This document shows positions 61,734-64,000 of a stretch of 64,000 nucleotides of DNA, piece after piece. This DNA is from Mesobacillus selenatarsenatis SF-1 (GTDB lineage: Bacteria > Bacillota > Bacilli > Bacillales > Cytobacillaceae): positions 1-64,000 of the forward strand of contig NZ_BASE01000041.1 in NCBI RefSeq assembly GCF_000813125.1, given 5' to 3'. Positions within the stretch are counted from its first letter, which is position 1. Each line of letters starts with the position of its first letter. The notes under the pieces were generated by a model that was not told the DNA's origin, did no database searches, and was given only the letters and a program-made list of their open reading frames with translations. The translations under genes and the position numbers were made by a program.

Positions 61734-63551
61734 TTGAGCAGGAAAAGCAACTCTGAAGTATTAAAAAGATTTCATTATTCTACTGATCAGGTCATTGATA
61801 AGCCTTTTAACTGGAAACAGATGTCAAGGCTTTTCGGTTATATGCTGCCATACAAAAAGAATCTTGTTCCGCTTTCGATTGCTATGGTATTAATCACGAC
61901 AGCGGTCAGGCTTGCCATCCCAATCCTGATTGGGATCTACACGCTTGACAGAGCTGTTAAAAACAAGGATGCTACTATGCTGTTATGGCTGGTCGCTCTA
62001 ATCGCGGGGCTATATTCAGCTTCCTATATCGCAAATATTTTTCGGATCCGCTGGATGAACCAATTGGGGCAAAATGTGATATATGATTTGCGCAAACACT
62101 TATTCACACATGTGCAAAATCTCTCCCATCGCTTTTTTGACCAGCGTTCAGCTGGATCCATACTTGTGCGGATTATGAATGATATCAATTCCCTCCAGGA
62201 ATTGTTCACAAACGGTGTCATCAACTTATTGATGGATATCGTTCTGCTGATTGGTATTTTCTTTATCTTGTTCTCGTTAAGCCCGCAGCTTACACTGGCA
62301 ATCATGATTATTTTACCGATCATGTTCTTGATTTCAACAAAGCTGAGGAAAAATATCAGACGCTCCTGGCAGGATGTTCGCATGAAACAATCCAAGTTAA
62401 ATTCCCACCTGAATGAAAGTATCCAGGGAATTAGGGTTACACAATCTTTTACTCAGGAAAAGGAAAACATGGCGTTTTTTGATGGAGTCAACGATGAGAC
62501 CTTCCAAAGCTGGAAGTCGGCTTCACAGAAAAATGCGATGTTCCGTCCGATGGTTGAACTGACCAACGCGCTTGGAACGGCTGTCTTGATTTGGTATGGA
62601 GCGAGTTTAATCCAAAATGGAACAATCTCAATTGGTGTATTCGTCTCCTTTGCCTTCTATCTTGGTATGTTCTGGGAACCAATCTCAAGACTGGGTCAGG
62701 TGTATAACCAGTTATTGATGGGGATGGCTTCATCGGAACGTATCTTTGAATTTCTTGATGAAAAGCCAATTGTTTCTGAGGCAGATCATCCGGTTGAGCT
62801 TGAGGATATGCGCGGTGAAATTAAATTTGAAAAAGTGGTCTTTTCATACGATGACAAGCGTACAGCGCTTAAGGGGATCAACCTCGAAATGAAGGCTGGA
62901 CAGACGGTCGCCCTCGTTGGTCATACAGGATCAGGAAAGACGACAATCGCCAATTTGATCAGCCGGTTCTATGATCCTACTTCGGGCAGGGTATTGGTTG
63001 ATGGTCATGACCTAAAAGAAGTTTCCATAGGCAGCCTTAGGAAGCATATCAGTATCGTCTTGCAGGACACCTTTATTTTTTCTGGAACGATCTACGATAA
63101 TATTCTGTTCGGCAGGCCGGATGCTACAGAGGAAGATGTAATAGCTGCCGCAGAAGCTGTAGGAGCAGCCGAATTCATTAAGAAGCTGCCTCATGGATAT
63201 AAAACAGAAGTGGAAGAAAGGGGTAATATCCTTTCAGTAGGTGAAAGACAGCTGCTTTCCTTCGCCAGGGCATTGTTAGCCAATCCAAGAATCCTGATCA
63301 TGGATGAAGCGACGGCAAGCATCGACACAGAAACGGAAATGAAAATCCAAAAGGCATTAAAAACCCTGCTGAAAGGCAGAACGGCAATTATCATAGCTCA
63401 CAGACTGTCAACCATCAGGGAAGCGGATAACATCTTCGTGCTAGAGAATGGTATGATCATCGAGCAAGGTAATCATGCTCAACTTATGGAGCTCGAGGGA
63501 GAATATCATGACCTCGTCAAAGCACAATTCAATATGCTAGATGCAGTGTAA
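61734..63551 (+). CDS. ABC exporter half-transporter, YfiC-like
   Basis: 605 residues: six membrane helices and an ATPase domain with Walker A GHTGSGKTT and Walker B LIMDEATASID (catalytic Glu present), but signature LSVGERQ instead of LSGGQ. The two halves thus complement each other: one active and one degenerate ATP site. TTG 61734 is preferred with GGGGGGGAAGG upstream; the ATG at 61713 lies before that site. Confidence 0.85.
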   Translation: MSRKSNSEVLKRFHYSTDQVIDKPFNWKQMSRLFGYMLPYKKNLVPLSIAMVLITTAVRLAIPILIGIYTLDRAVKNKDATMLLWLVALIAGLYSASYIANIFRIRWMNQLGQNVIYDLRKHLFTHVQNLSHRFFDQRSAGSILVRIMNDINSLQELFTNGVINLLMDIVLLIGIFFILFSLSPQLTLAIMIILPIMFLISTKLRKNIRRSWQDVRMKQSKLNSHLNESIQGIRVTQSFTQEKENMAFFDGVNDETFQSWKSASQKNAMFRPMVELTNALGTAVLIWYGASLIQNGTISIGVFVSFAFYLGMFWEPISRLGQVYNQLLMGMASSERIFEFLDEKPIVSEADHPVELEDMRGEIKFEKVVFSYDDKRTALKGINLEMKAGQTVALVGHTGSGKTTIANLISRFYDPTSGRVLVDGHDLKEVSIGSLRKHISIVLQDTFIFSGTIYDNILFGRPDATEEDVIAAAEAVGAAEFIKKLPHGYKTEVEERGNILSVGERQLLSFARALLANPRILIMDEATASIDTETEMKIQKALKTLLKGRTAIIIAHRLSTIREADNIFVLENGMIIEQGNHAQLMELEGEYHDLVKAQFNMLDAV

Positions 63552-63557
63552 ATGTAG

Positions 63558-63586
63558 AAAGCCTTCTTCGTGAAGGCTTTTTTTTT
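63558..63586 (+). terminator. Terminator of the ABC exporter operon
   Basis: AAAGCCTTC / GAAGGCTTT with a TTCGT loop and a T run. Confidence 0.9.
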
Positions 63587-63787
63587 GATTAAATTAGGAG
63601 CAATTCTGAGTCGTGACAGAAAGGAGAATATGTGTCCGAGATGAGAGCAACTATGGTATTTCGGTCACAAGTGATGCCAACATGTGACTAAGAAGGGAGG
63701 GGCTACCACTTTCTTCAGGCAACCTGTAACTTTTTAACAGAGTTACCGTCATATTCATAAATAGAAGTGTTTCAAGGGGGCTTTTCA

Positions 63788-64000
63788 TTGTTAAAGAAGG
63801 TATCTTTTATGGTTTTTTTGTTTGTTTTCCTACTTGCCGGCTGCAGCGGAGGCATATCACAGGAAGATAGTAAAATGAGTGCTGATGGTGACATGAATTC
63901 TAGCATGGAAAATGTTAGTGAAGATGAGATTGGTTTTTCAGAATCTGATAAAGCTGATTCCGGGGAGGATGCAAAAGCAGAGGGTCAAGCCAGCCAAGAG
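63788..64000 (+). CDS. Lipoprotein, partial (runs off window)
   Basis: First 71 residues only. TTG start with AAGGGGG at 7 nt. Signal sequence with lipobox LLAGC (Cys near residue 19), then a Ser/Glu/Asp-rich linker. The style recalls DUF4349-type lipoproteins, but the domain lies outside the window. Confidence 0.7.
   Translation, partial: MLKKVSFMVFLFVFLLAGCSGGISQEDSKMSADGDMNSSMENVSEDEIGFSESDKADSGEDAKAEGQASQE

Overview
The window is a chromosomal segment of a spore-forming Bacillaceae bacterium, probably Mesobacillus-like or a close Bacillus relative. This rests on gene content and order. The order mtnU/E/W/X/B/D, spo0E-like, mhqR, clpE, ykvI, ykvS, ptsHI, ykwB, ykwC, patA, cheV, ykyB, ykuD, ykuE, ykuI, ykuJ, darB(ykuL), ccpC, dapH, dapL, ykuV follows the ykr-ykv-ykw-yku segment of Bacillus subtilis, with insertions (fixABCX, an RND pump, a MoxR operon, a PAS-GGDEF-EAL gene) and losses (no kinA, pbpH or ykuN/ykuP visible). 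No rRNA, tRNA, prophage, transposase gene or CRISPR array was seen. Species is not determined.

Layout. 1-2.8 kb: PAS histidine kinase and an ArsR/DUF2087 regulator, separated by a MITE-like element. 2.8-8.6 kb: methionine salvage cluster with a SAM-I riboswitch ahead of mtnWXBD. 8.7-13 kb: Spo0E-like phosphatase and a fixABCX electron-transfer operon. 13-19 kb: FNR-type promoter with a hemerythrin gene, a fosmidomycin-resistance-type MFS pump, a phosphotransferase, and a lemA-TPM pair. 19-28.6 kb: mhqR, an M3 oligopeptidase, a SwrC-type RND pump, CtsR-controlled clpE, ykvI. 28.6-37.3 kb: small membrane and lipoproteins, ykvS, a second Spo0E-like gene, a MoxR-DUF58-membrane protein operon, ptsHI. 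37.7-49.8 kb: ykwB, ykwC, patA, cheV, ykyB, ykuD, a PAS-GGDEF-EAL locus split by a frameshift, ykuE, a C39-type lipoprotein, ykuI. 49.8-64 kb: small proteins, ykuJ, darB, a DHA2 drug pump, ccpC, the dapH/dapL lysine-diaminopimelate pair, ykuV, and a heterodimeric ABC exporter (yfiBC-like). A lipoprotein gene runs off the right edge.

The most unusual material is intergenic. (1) Three tandem arrays of unrelated sequence (about 21.7, 37.6 and 59.4 kb) share one architecture: short hairpins recurring almost exactly every 52 bp. A fourth, 53-bp version lies at the left edge. (2) A ~185-bp MITE-like element has two full copies, each flanked by a different perfect 8-bp target duplication, plus one truncated copy. 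(3) A modular, nested-palindrome interspersed repeat has five copies of 0.1-0.4 kb. One sits between the SAM riboswitch terminator and mtnW, and another splits dapH from dapL. (4) A second Bacillus-type GC-rich repeat near mhqR carries a 19-bp perfect hairpin within it. These arrays and repeats are the best candidates for undescribed biology. The coding genes are mostly well-known families.
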